Shown here piece after piece: positions 26,016 to 35,467 of a DNA stretch of 64,000 bases (within the stretch, counting starts at the first letter, position 1; each line of letters starts with the position of its first letter). Origin of the DNA: Palsa-506 sp963836355 (GTDB lineage: Bacteria; Actinomycetota; Actinomycetes; Streptosporangiales; Streptosporangiaceae); assembly GCA_963836355.1 (NCBI GenBank), contig CAWIJO010000024.1:1-64000 (forward strand), given 5' to 3'. Made by a program: the position numbers and the translations under genes. The notes beneath the pieces were generated by a model that was not told where the DNA came from, made no database searches, and saw only the letters and a list, made by a program, of their open reading frames with translations.

Positions 26016-27655
26016 TGGCCACGGTGCGGGATCGCAATGAGTCGGCGTGGCTGCTGCCCAATGACGGCACCCGCGCCAATCACCGGTTGCGGCGCGACAT
26101 GCGCCGGTTCGCGGACACCGATGTAGTCGACCTGGTGGTTGTCGGCTGCGGGGCGGGCGGCTCGACCCTGATGCAGCGGCTCGCCCGTCGCGGCTGGCGG
26201 GTCGTGGGGCTGGACGCCGGGCCGTTCTGGGACCCGGACACCGATTGGGTCAGCGACGAGGCCGGCTCGCACCACCTCTACTGGACGGAGCCGAGGGTGA
26301 TCGGCGGGTCCGACCCGGTGCCGCTGGGGTCGAATAACTCCGGGCGGGGTGTCGGCGGGTCGATGGTGCACTACGCCGGCTACACCCCCCGGTTCCACCC
26401 CAGCGACTTCCGCACCTTCACCGATGACGGTGTCGGGGCAGACTGGCCGATCAGCTATCGCGACCTGCGGCCGTATTACCGCGACATTGAGGGGGAGCTG
26501 CCGGTGGCGGGGGAGCAGTGGCCGTGGGGTGACCCGCACGGCTACCCGCACCGGCCGCATCCGGTGGGCGGCAACGGCGAGGTGTTCCTGCGCGGCGCCC
26601 GTGCGCTGGGCATCACGGCGAAGGTCGGCCCGGTGGCCATCGCCAACGGCCGGTTCGGCAACCGGCCGCATTGCATCTACCGGGGTTTCTGCCTGCAGGG
26701 CTGCAAGGTAAACGCCAAGGCATCCCCGCTGATCACGCATATCCCGGATGCGCTGGCGCACGGCGCTGAGGTCCGTGCGGATGCGATGGTGACGGGCATC
26801 GAGGTCGACGAGCGGACGGGCCGGGCCAGCGGCGTGCATTACGTCCGGGGCGGCGTGCACCGGTTTCAGCGGGCGGCGGCCGTCGCGGTGGCCGGTTACT
26901 CGATCGAGACCCCGAGGCTGCTGCTGAACTCGGCTTCGCGGCGGTTTCCGGACGGCCTGTGCAACGACTTTGACCAGGTGGGCCGTTACCTCATGGTCCA
27001 GGGCGCACCGCAGACCGCCGGGCGGTTCGGCGCCGAGGTCCGGATGTACAAGGCACCGCCGCCCGAGGTCAGCAGCGAGGAGTTCTACGAGACCGACCCG
27101 GCCAGGCCTTACCGGCGCGGGTTCTCCATCCAGAACGTGTCGCCCTTGCCGATCACCTGGGCCGAGCACGTCGCCGCCCAGGGGCACTGGGGCCAGCAGC
27201 TGCGGGACTACCTGAGCGACTACGTCCACTGGTCCTGCCTGGGGGGACTGTGCGAGTTCCTGGCCCAGCCCGGCAACCGGGTCACGCTCGCGGACGAGAA
27301 AGACCGCTGCGGGCTGCCGGTCGCCCGCTTCGACTACACCCAGTGCGATAACGACCGTCAGCTGGTGAAGGCGGCCCGCGCGGTGATGGAGGACATCCTG
27401 AAGGCCGCCGGCGCCGAAGAGGTCATCACCATCGATCGGTACGCGCACCTGGTCGGCGGGGCCCGGATGGCCGCCGACGAGAAGCACGGCGTAGTGCGGG
27501 GCGACTGCCGCAGCTTCGCGGTACCCAATCTGTACGTGACCGACGGCAGCGTGCTGCCGACCCAGGGCAGCGCCAACCCAGCGCTGACGATCATGGCCGT
27601 CGCGGCCCGGGCCGCCGATGGTATGGTCCGCGCCGCCGCTCACGGCGGCAGCTGA
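26015..27655 (+). CDS. GMC-family FAD-dependent oxidoreductase
   Basis: A 546-residue flavoenzyme. The ADP-binding motif VVVGCGAGGSTLMQRLA is at about residues 38-54. The middle is a GMC substrate domain, and the C-terminal signature YVTDGSVLPTQGSANPALTI lies near residues 507-526. It is translationally coupled to the subunit 3 gene, like membrane-bound gluconate or sorbitol dehydrogenases. It would oxidise a polyol or sugar and pass electrons to the respiratory chain. There is no frameshift, and the length is normal. The exact substrate is unknown. Confidence 0.9.
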   Translation: MATVRDRNESAWLLPNDGTRANHRLRRDMRRFADTDVVDLVVVGCGAGGSTLMQRLARRGWRVVGLDAGPFWDPDTDWVSDEAGSHHLYWTEPRVIGGSDPVPLGSNNSGRGVGGSMVHYAGYTPRFHPSDFRTFTDDGVGADWPISYRDLRPYYRDIEGELPVAGEQWPWGDPHGYPHRPHPVGGNGEVFLRGARALGITAKVGPVAIANGRFGNRPHCIYRGFCLQGCKVNAKASPLITHIPDALAHGAEVRADAMVTGIEVDERTGRASGVHYVRGGVHRFQRAAAVAVAGYSIETPRLLLNSASRRFPDGLCNDFDQVGRYLMVQGAPQTAGRFGAEVRMYKAPPPEVSSEEFYETDPARPYRRGFSIQNVSPLPITWAEHVAAQGHWGQQLRDYLSDYVHWSCLGGLCEFLAQPGNRVTLADEKDRCGLPVARFDYTQCDNDRQLVKAARAVMEDILKAAGAEEVITIDRYAHLVGGARMAADEKHGVVRGDCRSFAVPNLYVTDGSVLPTQGSANPALTIMAVAARAADGMVRAAAHGGS

Positions 27656-27697
27656 ACGGCGGCCGTCCTTGGCCGTCCTGATCCGGAGGAGAACACC

Positions 27698-29491
27698 ATG
27701 GCTGCATCAACGATTGGCGATTACCTGCTGGAGCGACTGCGCGCGTGGGGCGTGGACCACGTGTTCGCCTACCCCGGTGACGGGATCAACGGCATCCTGG
27801 CGGCCTGGGGCCGCGCTGGCAACCAGCCCAAGTTCGTCCAGGCACGGCACGAGGAAATGTCAGCGTTCGAGGCGGTCGGGTACGCGAAGTTCACCGGCCG
27901 GGTGGGCGTGTGCATGGCCACTTCCGGCCCGGGGGCCATTCACTTGCTGAACGGGCTCTACGACGCCAAGCTCGACCGCGTGCCAGTCGTCGCGATCGTC
28001 GGGCAGACGAACCGGTCGGCGATGGGCGGCTCCTACCAGCAGGAAGTCGATCTGCTCAGCCTGTACAAGGACGTGGCCAGCGAGTACGTGCAGATGGTCA
28101 CCGTTCCCGAGCAGCTGCCGAACGTCCTTGACCGGGCGATCCGGATCGCCCTGGCCGAGCAGGCGCCAACGGCTCTTATCATCCCGGCGGACGTCCAGGA
28201 GCTGGAGTACTCAGCGCCGACGCATGCGTTCAAAATGGTTCCGTCCAGTCTGGGGGCAGCCTGGCCTACCGCCGTGCCGGACGACCAGGCCATTGCCCGG
28301 GCTGCGGACATCCTGAACGCTGGCAGCAAGGTCGCGATCCTGGCCGGGCAGGGCGCCCGTGGCGCCCGGGCCGAGCTGGTGCAGGTCGCCGAGCTGCTCG
28401 GCGCGGGCGTGGCCAAGCCGCTGCTCGGCAAGGACGTCCTGTCCGACGAGCTGCCCTATGTCACCGGCTCCATTGGCCTGCTGGGCACCCGGCCCAGCTA
28501 CGACCTGATGAAAGACTGCGACACCCTGCTTACGGTCGGGTCGAGCTTCCCGTACACGCAGTTCCTGCCCGCCTTCGACCAGGCCCGCGCGGTGCAGATC
28601 GACATCGACGGCAAGCAGATCGGGATGCGTTACCCCTACGAGGTCAACCTCATCGGGGACGCCGCCGCGACCCTGCGCGCCCTCATCCCGCTGCTGCAGC
28701 GCGAGGAGGACCGTTCCTGGCGCGAGGGCATCGAGGCCAAGGTCACCCGCTGGTGGGAAACCATGACGGCTGAGGCCATGGTGGATGCCGACCCCATCAA
28801 CCCCATGCGGCTCTTCCACGAGCTGTCCACCCGCCTGCCCGGCAATGCCATCGTAGCCGCGGACTCCGGCTCTGCCGCGAACTGGTACGCCCGGCAGCTG
28901 AAATTCCGCGGCGACGTGCGCGGCTCGCTGTCGGGCAACCTGGCCACCATGGGCCCCGGCGTGCCCTATGGCATCGGCGCCAAGTTCGGGCACCCTGGCC
29001 GGCCGGTCATTGTTTTCGAGGGCGACGGGGCTATGCAGATGAACGGCCTGGCGGAGCTGATCACCATCAAGCACTACTGGCAGGAGTGGGCCGATCCGCG
29101 GCTGATCATCGCGATCCTGCACAACGACGACCTCAACCAGGTCACCTGGGAAATGCGGGCGATGCAAGGCGCCCCTAAATTCACCGAGTCCCAGCGGCTA
29201 CCCGACGTGGACTACGCTAGCTTCGCGGCCAGCCTCGGCCTGCACGGCGTCAGCGTCGACAAGCCCGACCAGCTCGGGCCCGCGTGGGAAGCCGCGCTGG
29301 CCGCGGACCGGCCGACGGTCCTCGACGTGCGGACCGACCCGGACATCCCGCCGATCCCGCCGCACGCCACCTTCGAGCAGGCCAAAGACACCGCCAAAGC
29401 CATGATCAAGGGCGACCCGGACAGGATCGGTGTCATCAAGGAAGGCGTGAAAACCAAGATCCAGGAGCTGCTCCCGCACACCAGCAGCTAA
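27698..29491 (+). CDS. Thiamine-pyrophosphate enzyme (pyruvate oxidase/acetolactate synthase-like)
   Basis: A 597-residue three-domain TPP enzyme. The N-terminal Pyr domain has the catalytic Glu in RHEEMSAFEAVGYAKF. The central domain follows, and the C-terminal PP domain has the metal/TPP motif EGDGAMQMNGLAELI running to ILHNDDLNQVTWE. It is closest in pattern to PoxB-like decarboxylases. A Shine-Dalgarno GGAGG precedes ATG 27698. It lies 42 bases after the GMC gene, so the operon probably oxidises and decarboxylates a sugar-derived keto acid. That pathway is inferred. Confidence 0.88.
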   Translation: MAASTIGDYLLERLRAWGVDHVFAYPGDGINGILAAWGRAGNQPKFVQARHEEMSAFEAVGYAKFTGRVGVCMATSGPGAIHLLNGLYDAKLDRVPVVAIVGQTNRSAMGGSYQQEVDLLSLYKDVASEYVQMVTVPEQLPNVLDRAIRIALAEQAPTALIIPADVQELEYSAPTHAFKMVPSSLGAAWPTAVPDDQAIARAADILNAGSKVAILAGQGARGARAELVQVAELLGAGVAKPLLGKDVLSDELPYVTGSIGLLGTRPSYDLMKDCDTLLTVGSSFPYTQFLPAFDQARAVQIDIDGKQIGMRYPYEVNLIGDAAATLRALIPLLQREEDRSWREGIEAKVTRWWETMTAEAMVDADPINPMRLFHELSTRLPGNAIVAADSGSAANWYARQLKFRGDVRGSLSGNLATMGPGVPYGIGAKFGHPGRPVIVFEGDGAMQMNGLAELITIKHYWQEWADPRLIIAILHNDDLNQVTWEMRAMQGAPKFTESQRLPDVDYASFAASLGLHGVSVDKPDQLGPAWEAALAADRPTVLDVRTDPDIPPIPPHATFEQAKDTAKAMIKGDPDRIGVIKEGVKTKIQELLPHTSS

Positions 29492-29500
29492 CGGGGCAGC

Positions 29501-30604
29501 ATGCGAGACGAACTTGTCGAATCGGTTGAGGCAAGCACCTACACCGTGCCGACAGATGCCCCCGAGGCTGACGGGACGCTGAGCTGGGACTCCACCACCA
29601 TGGTTCTGGCCACGGTCCGGGCCGGCGGCGCATCCGGGATCGGCTGGACCTACGGCCCGGCGGCCTGCGCGGCAGTCATCACCGACATGCTGGCCGGGAT
29701 CGTCCGCGGCCGGAGCGTCCTGGATGTCAGCAGTGCATTCGAGGCGATGGTCCGGGCCGTGCGGAACGCCGGCCGTCCCGGTGCCGTGGGCTACGCCATC
29801 TCCGCGGTGGACGTCGCCCTGTGGGACCTGAAGGCGAAGCTGCTGGGACTGCCGCTGCACCGCCTCCTGGGCGCGGTGCGCACCGAAGTCCCGGTGTACG
29901 GCAGCGGCGGTTTCACCTCCTACGGCCAGGATCAGCTGCGGGAGCAGCTGGCTGGCTGGGCGGTGGAGCAGCGAATCCCCAGGGTGAAGATCAAGGTTGG
30001 CCAGTCCTGGGGCCGGGCTACCGGCCGCGACCTGGAGCGCATGCGCCAGGCTCGCGCCGTCATCGGCGAGAATACCGAGCTGTTCGTGGATGCCAACGGC
30101 GGCTACGGCAGCAAGCAGGCCATCCGGGTCATGTCCGCCGCAGCGGACCTGGACGTGCGGTGGCTCGAGGAGCCGGTCTCCTCCGATGACCTGGACGGGC
30201 TCCGCGAAGTGCGTGACGCGGTGCAGGCGGACGTCGCCGCCGGCGAGTACGGCCATGACCTGTATTACTTCCGCCGGATGTGCGCGGCCGGCGCCGTCGA
30301 CTGCCTGCAGGCCGACGTGTCCCGGTGTGGCGGGATCACCGAATGGCTGCGCGCTGCGGCCGTCGCCGCCTCCTACGGGCTGGAGATCTCCGGCCACTGC
30401 GCCCCGCATCTGCACGCGGCCGCCGCCGCCGTCGTGCCGAACCTGCGGCACCTGGAATGGTTCCACGATCACGTGCGGATCGAATCGATGTTCTTCGACG
30501 GCGCCCTCAACCCCGCCGGCGGTGTCATCAAGCCCGACCCGGACGCAGCTGGCCTGGGCCTTACCCTGCGCGCCGCCGATGCCGAGCGATACCGGACCCG
30601 GTAG
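29501..30604 (+). CDS. Enolase-superfamily (mandelate racemase/muconate cycloisomerase-type) enzyme
   Basis: A 367-residue enzyme with an N-terminal capping domain and a C-terminal barrel. The Lys-x-Lys base motif is RVKIKVGQSW (about residues 160-169). The metal ligands are Asp in LFVDANGGYG and Glu in WLEEPVSSDD, followed by DVAAGEYGHD. A late His (ISGHCAPHLHAA) could be the second base. Such enzymes are often sugar-acid dehydratases, which would fit the neighbouring oxidoreductase and TPP enzyme. It starts ten bases after the TPP gene. Confidence 0.88.
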   Translation: MRDELVESVEASTYTVPTDAPEADGTLSWDSTTMVLATVRAGGASGIGWTYGPAACAAVITDMLAGIVRGRSVLDVSSAFEAMVRAVRNAGRPGAVGYAISAVDVALWDLKAKLLGLPLHRLLGAVRTEVPVYGSGGFTSYGQDQLREQLAGWAVEQRIPRVKIKVGQSWGRATGRDLERMRQARAVIGENTELFVDANGGYGSKQAIRVMSAAADLDVRWLEEPVSSDDLDGLREVRDAVQADVAAGEYGHDLYYFRRMCAAGAVDCLQADVSRCGGITEWLRAAAVAASYGLEISGHCAPHLHAAAAAVVPNLRHLEWFHDHVRIESMFFDGALNPAGGVIKPDPDAAGLGLTLRAADAERYRTR

Positions 30605-30681
30605 AGCCCGGGTGGCTTGAATCGGCATCTTGGGGGTAAGGGCCACGATCCAGCCACCGACCCGGACAGGAGGAGAAGGCA

Positions 30682-30939
30682 ATGCCCCGAGCACAGATCA
30701 AGGACGAGAAGACGTACCAGGAACTCCGCAAGCGCGGTGAGACCAAGGAGAAGTCCGCCCGGATCGCGAACGCCTCAGCCAGCAGCTCGCGGCAGAAGGT
30801 GGCGGCCAAAGGCGGCCGGAGCGGGTCATACCCGGACTGGCCGAAGGCTGATCTGGTCAGGCGCGCGCGCGAGATAGGCATCAAGGGCCGCTCCACGATG
30901 AACAAGGACCAGCTGATCAAGGCCCTGCGCAATCACTGA
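30682..30939 (+). CDS. Rho-N (SAP-like) domain small protein
   Basis: An 85-residue basic protein. An N-terminal Lys/Glu/Arg-rich helix (RAQIKDEKTYQELRKRGETK) is followed by a Rho termination factor N-terminal-like motif (WPKADLVRRAREIGIKGRST, MNKDQLIKALRNH). The small proteins of this type are common in actinobacteria and are thought to bind nucleic acids. A strong AGGAGGAGAAGG precedes ATG 30682. It overlaps the reading start of the next gene's conserved region. Confidence 0.85.
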   Translation: MPRAQIKDEKTYQELRKRGETKEKSARIANASASSSRQKVAAKGGRSGSYPDWPKADLVRRAREIGIKGRSTMNKDQLIKALRNH

Positions 30940-31000
30940 AACCTGGCTGCCGCGGGTTCTGCGCGAGTATGCCTTTATCGCTGACGGCGAGCGCGGGGCG

Positions 31001-32710
31001 GTGATCGGCCCGGATGGGGCCATCGTCTGGCTGTGCGTGCCGCGCTGGGACAGCCCTGCCGTTTTCTCTTCGCTGATCGGCGGACGGGGCGGCTATGCCG
31101 TGACCCCGGCTGATCCGCGGCATGCCTGGGGTGGCTACTACGAGCCTGGCACCTTGATCTGGCACAGCCGCTGGGTGGGGTCCGCGGTGACCGAGTGCCG
31201 GGAGGCGCTGGCCCGGCCGGCCAGCCCGCACTGCGCCGTTCTGCTGCGCCGCATCCTGGCCGTCGAGGGCCGCGCCCGGGTGCGGGTCACCCTCGACCTC
31301 CGCGCGTCCTTCGGCCGCAGCCCTGTACGTGAGCTGGCCAGATCCGGGGGTGTATGGACGGGGCGGAGCGGCAGTGTCCGATTCCGGCTGACCGGTGCCG
31401 GCCGGGCGCGGCCCGCCGGCGATGGGCAGAGTCTTGAGATGACGCTGGCCGTGAACTCCGGCGAGCACCATGACCTGGTGCTGGAGCTGGCCGACCGCGA
31501 ACTGGGCGGGTCACCGCCTGACCCGGACTCTGCCTGGGCCAAGACGGAGAACGCCTGGTCCGCGGCGGTCCCTGACTGCACCAGCCTGGTCGCTGTCAGC
31601 GATGCCCGGCACGCCTACGCCGTGCTGACCGGGCTGACCGCCAGCAGCGGGGCCATGGTGGCCGCCGCGACGACCTCGCTGCCCGAGCGCCGGGAGAGCT
31701 TCCGCAATTACGACTACCGCTACGCCTGGATCCGCGACCAGTGCTACACGGGCCTGGCCGTCGCCGCGCACGGGCCGCATCCGCTGCTGAACGGCGCGGT
31801 GGCGTTCATCACTGAGCGGGTGCTGGCCGACGGCCCCGGCCTGATGCCCGCCTACACCGTGACGGGCGGCCCGGTGCCCGACGAACGGGAAGTTCGGGTG
31901 CGGGGCTACCCGGGCGGGGGCGCCAGGGCCGGGAACCGCGTCCGTGACCAGTTCCAGCTGGACACGCTGGGCGAGGCCCTCCAGTTGCTCGCTGCTGCGG
32001 CCCGTCTCGACCAGGCCGGGCCGGACAACTGGCGGGCCGCTCAGGTAGCTGCGGCGGCCATCGAGCAGCGCTGGAACGACCCGGATGCGGGCCTGTGGGA
32101 GCTGGATTCTCAGCACTGGGCGCAGTCCCGGATGGCCTGTGTGGCCGGCCTGCGGGCCATGTCCGCAGCCGCTGGCCGGCCCGGCGGCGAGCGTGCCAGG
32201 CGCGAGGCCGGGAACTGGAGCGGCCTGGCCGACCAGATCATGGCCAGCCTGAAGGACTGCGCACACCCCTCCGGGAGGTGGCAGCGCGCTCCTGGTGACG
32301 AGCGGGTGGACGCTGCGCTCCTGCTGTCGGTTATCCGGGGCGCTGCCGGGCCGGATGACCCGCGGGTGCGGGCGACCGTCCAGGCCGTCATGGATGCGCT
32401 GGGCGATGACGGGTTCGTGTACCGCTTCCGCCAGGACGCGCGGCCCCTGCACCAGGCTGAGGGGGCGTTCTTGCTGTCCGGGCTGTGGATGGCCCTGGCG
32501 GCACATGCCCTCGGCGACGAGACGGGCGCCGCCCGCTGGTTCGAGCGCAACCGCGGCGCGTGCGGGCCGGCCGGTATCTACGCCGAGGAATACGACGTGC
32601 ACCAGCGCCAGCTCCGCGGCAACCTCCCCCAGGCCTTCGTGCACGCCGCGGTCCTGGAAACTGCCGTCCGGCTGTCCGGTCCCGCCGGTGGCGGCGGCCA
32701 GCCAGCCTGA
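31001..32710 (+). CDS. Glycoside hydrolase family 15 (glucoamylase/trehalase-like)
   Basis: A GH15 enzyme of at least 569 residues. An N-terminal beta domain precedes an (alpha/alpha)6 barrel with YRYAWIRDQCYTGLAVAAHG. The presumed acid is the Glu in QLDTLGEALQLL and the base is the Glu in HQAEGAFLLSGLW. Conserved N-terminal residues (TETWLPRVLREYAFIADGER) are in frame from 30932, before the first standard start, GTG 31001. Between them and an upstream stop no ATG, GTG or TTG exists. A rare ATC or CTG start, or a lost start codon, is possible. It probably acts on alpha-glucans or trehalose. Confidence 0.85.
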   Translation: MIGPDGAIVWLCVPRWDSPAVFSSLIGGRGGYAVTPADPRHAWGGYYEPGTLIWHSRWVGSAVTECREALARPASPHCAVLLRRILAVEGRARVRVTLDLRASFGRSPVRELARSGGVWTGRSGSVRFRLTGAGRARPAGDGQSLEMTLAVNSGEHHDLVLELADRELGGSPPDPDSAWAKTENAWSAAVPDCTSLVAVSDARHAYAVLTGLTASSGAMVAAATTSLPERRESFRNYDYRYAWIRDQCYTGLAVAAHGPHPLLNGAVAFITERVLADGPGLMPAYTVTGGPVPDEREVRVRGYPGGGARAGNRVRDQFQLDTLGEALQLLAAAARLDQAGPDNWRAAQVAAAAIEQRWNDPDAGLWELDSQHWAQSRMACVAGLRAMSAAAGRPGGERARREAGNWSGLADQIMASLKDCAHPSGRWQRAPGDERVDAALLLSVIRGAAGPDDPRVRATVQAVMDALGDDGFVYRFRQDARPLHQAEGAFLLSGLWMALAAHALGDETGAARWFERNRGACGPAGIYAEEYDVHQRQLRGNLPQAFVHAAVLETAVRLSGPAGGGGQPA

Positions 32711-32744
32711 CCGGATCCGTTAACCACGTGAAGGAGATGCAGGC

Positions 32745-33752
32745 ATGACGCAGACCGTCGTGATCACCGGGGCCAGCGCGGGTATCGCCCGGGCGACCGC
32801 CAGGCTGTACGGCCGGAGGCAGGCGAACGTGGCGCTGGTGGCCCGGGGGAAAGCCGGGCTGGAGGCGGCAGCCTCGGACGTGCGATCCGCCGGCGGCACA
32901 CCGCTGGTCATCCAGGCTGACGTGGCCGAGCCAGATCAAGTTGACGCCGCCGCCGAGCAGGCCGAGGCAGAGCTCGGCCCGATCGATGTGTGGATCAATG
33001 TGGCCTTCACCTCCGTGTTTGCGCCGTTTACGGAGATTTCCGCCGCCGAGTTCAAGCGGGTTACCGAGGTGTCCTACCTGGGGTACGTCTACGGGACGAT
33101 GGCCGCGCTCCGGCATATGAAACCGCGTAATCATGGCACGATCGTGCAAGTCGGATCCGCGCTGGGGGAGCGCAGCATCCCGCTGCAGTCCGCATACTGC
33201 GGCGCCAAGCACGCCATCAACGGCTTCACGGAGTCAGTCCGCTGCGAGTTCCTGCACGAGGGGAGTGGCGTGCGCATCACCGTGGTGCAGATGCCGGCCG
33301 TCAACACCCCGCAATTCTCCTGGGTACGGTCCCGGCTGCCCCGCGACCCGCAGCCGGTACCGCCCATCTACGAGCCAGAGGTAGCTGCTCGCGGTATTGT
33401 CTTCGCGGCGGATCACCCCGCCCGCAAGCAGTACTGGGTGGGGGAGAGCACCGCCGCGACGCTGCTCGCCCAGAAGTTCGCCGCTCCGCTGCTGGACCGT
33501 TACCTGGCCCGGACCGGCATCGACAGCCAGCAGACCGGCCAGCGGGCGGACTCTGGCCGCCCGAGCAACCTGTGGGAGCCCGTCGATCAGAAGCCCGGCA
33601 GCGACCACGGCGCACACGGATCGTTCGACAGCCGGTCGCATAACTTCAGCCCGCAGCTGTGGATGTCCCAGCACGCTCGCCAGGTCAGTGCTGCGGTCGC
33701 TGCAGCGGCCGGCTTCGGCGGCATCCTGGCCGGATGGCACCGCTCCCGGTAA
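32745..33752 (+). CDS. Short-chain dehydrogenase with C-terminal extension
   Basis: A 335-residue SDR. TGASAGIARATARLYGRR is the cofactor site, Ser lies in IVQVGSALGE, and Tyr-x3-Lys in SAYCGAKHAI. After the 240-residue core, a tail of about 90 residues ends in a hydrophobic Ala/Gly stretch (QVSAAVAAAAGFGGILAGW), perhaps a membrane-associating helix. AAGGAG precedes ATG 32745. It resembles the SDRs that follow GH15 genes in actinobacterial stress islands. The substrate is unknown. Confidence 0.87.
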   Translation: MTQTVVITGASAGIARATARLYGRRQANVALVARGKAGLEAAASDVRSAGGTPLVIQADVAEPDQVDAAAEQAEAELGPIDVWINVAFTSVFAPFTEISAAEFKRVTEVSYLGYVYGTMAALRHMKPRNHGTIVQVGSALGERSIPLQSAYCGAKHAINGFTESVRCEFLHEGSGVRITVVQMPAVNTPQFSWVRSRLPRDPQPVPPIYEPEVAARGIVFAADHPARKQYWVGESTAATLLAQKFAAPLLDRYLARTGIDSQQTGQRADSGRPSNLWEPVDQKPGSDHGAHGSFDSRSHNFSPQLWMSQHARQVSAAVAAAAGFGGILAGWHRSR

Positions 33753-33820
33753 CCAGCCCAGCCAGCCGCTTTCCCGGCTGCGCGGCGTGCGTGCCGATCA
33801 GGCCTTACCGGCAGCGGCGC

Positions 33821-34501
33821 TCATGCACCGGCCTTCCCCGCGAGGAGACTGGCGGGGAAGGCGGACAGGATCTCCGCCGGATCCTGATACACCCGCAGAG
33901 CTCCGGCACTCAGCAGCTCCTGTTCGCTGATGCCTCCGCTGAGCACGCCAATGCAGCTGACCCCGGCGCGCTGGCAGGCCCTGACGTCCCAGACCGCGTC
34001 ACCAACGAACACCGCATCAGCCGGCCGCAGACCCGCCTTCTGCAGCGCCACCTGGACCAGGTCCGGGGCCGGCTTGCTGCGGTCCGCGTCACCCGCGGAC
34101 GTCGCCTCGTCGATGACGTCGTCAGCGCCGATAGCCTTGCGCATGACGGCAAGTTCACCAGGGCCGGCGGAACTCGCGAGGACGACGCGCAGGCCATGTT
34201 GATGGCAGGCGCGCAGCAAGTCGGCAGCGCTGGGGAGTGGCCGCAGCCGGGCCCAGTACACCGAGTACAGCGCGCTGTGAGCGGCGCTGATGCCGGCGTC
34301 TGCATCCTTGTCCCGTCCGCCAGGCAGCAGCGCGTTCAGGATCTGGTCTGAGCCCATCCCGATCGCGCGGTGTATCCGTGCCATCGGCACCTCGTGCCCG
34401 GCCTGGGTGAAGGCCTCCCACCACGACACGGCATGCAGGTAGCTGGAATCGATCAGCGTCCCATCCATGTCGAATAGCACAGCCTTCAGATTTTCGCTCA
34501 T
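33821..34501 (-). CDS. HAD-superfamily phosphatase/phosphoglucomutase-like
   Basis: A 226-residue HAD hydrolase with all four motifs: AVLFDMDGTLID (nucleophile Asp), VVLASSAGPGE, the Lys in SKPAPDLVQVAL, and VFVGDAVWDVRAC. The helical cap lies between residues about 20 and 85. The pattern fits the beta-phosphoglucomutase/phosphoglycolate phosphatase group. It is convergent with the SDR gene and divergent from the DUF72 gene. With GH15 nearby a sugar-phosphate substrate is plausible, but it is inferred. Confidence 0.9.
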   Translation of the reverse strand: MSENLKAVLFDMDGTLIDSSYLHAVSWWEAFTQAGHEVPMARIHRAIGMGSDQILNALLPGGRDKDADAGISAAHSALYSVYWARLRPLPSAADLLRACHQHGLRVVLASSAGPGELAVMRKAIGADDVIDEATSAGDADRSKPAPDLVQVALQKAGLRPADAVFVGDAVWDVRACQRAGVSCIGVLSGGISEQELLSAGALRVYQDPAEILSAFPASLLAGKAGA

Positions 34502-34595
34502 CGTGGCCAGCTACCCCACCGGCAAGCCTTTACCCCGCTCCCCTCCGCTGTGCCGTGAGGTTTGCGGTGCCCAGCCGTGGGCAGCGCAGCCATCT

Positions 34596-35374
34596 GTGAT
34601 ACGCATTGGCACTTCCGGCTGGAGTTATGACCACTGGGAGCCCGAGCTGTACCCGGCCGGCCTGCCCCGGCCCAGCGGCTGGCCCGGTACACCGAATCGT
34701 TCGGCACCGTCGAGCTGAACAGCAGCTTCTACCGCTGGCCGCGGCCGGCCGCTTTCGCCAGCTGGCAGCAGCGCCTGCCCACCGGTTTCGTGATGTCGGT
34801 CAAGGCTCCGCGTGGCCTGACCCACGCCAGGAAGCTGCTGCAGCCCGAGACGTGGATCGAGCGGATCGCCGCCGGGTGGCATGAGCTTGACGGCAAGCGC
34901 GCCGTGCTGCTGGTCCAGCTCGGGCCCGCTCAGCCGCGAGACGATGACCGGCTTGACTGGTTCCTTCGGGCTCTGCCTGGCTGGATCCGGGTCGCCGTCG
35001 AGTTCCGCCATGCGAGCTGGCATCACGAAGAGGTGTTCGCGCTGCTGCAAGCGCACGGCGCGGCGTACTGCGTCATGAGCGGTGCGCAGCTTCCGTGCAT
35101 CCTGCGGGTGACAGCACCCTTCACCTACCTCCGCCTGCACGGCCCGGACGGCCATCAGTTGTACGCCGGCTCTTACTCCGACGACAGCATGGCCTGGTGG
35201 GCAGATCGGATCAGGGACTGGATTCACCAGGGCACCGACGTATTCGCCTACTTCAACAACGACGGCGCCGCGCACGCCGTCCGTAACGCCCGGACACTCC
35301 AGGCCATGCTCGGCCGTGCCCAGGTTGCCGATCATGCCCCGGCGGGGAATGACGCTTCCGGGAACGTCGGCTGA
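34596..35374 (+). pseudogene. DUF72-family protein with one frameshift
   Basis: GTG 34596 starts VIRIGTSGWSYDHWEPELYP. A single-base loss near 34668 breaks the frame, which resumes as AQRLARYTESFGTVELNSSF, then RGLTHARKLLQPETW, VEFRHASWHH, FTYLRLHG and VFAYFNNDGAAHA. Every DUF72 motif is present, so one added base would restore a 259-residue protein. It could be a sequencing error. DUF72 proteins have a TIM-barrel fold and their role is poorly known. Confidence 0.78.
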
Positions 35375-35467
35375 CGATTCAGTCTGCGGCGGTGGCGCGG
35401 CGGCGTGATTCGCGAGATTCGGGACGATACCGTTAGCGCCGCATAAGCAAGCCGGTACCGAAAGCAG

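Noticed and set aside
25928..27643. A 571-codon minus-strand frame opposite the GMC oxidoreductase
   Set aside because: It mirrors a well-recognised flavoprotein. The open frame results from high-G+C codon bias.
29198..30694. A 498-codon minus-strand frame opposite the TPP and enolase-superfamily genes
   Set aside because: It spans two real genes on the other strand and their junction and has no domain of its own.
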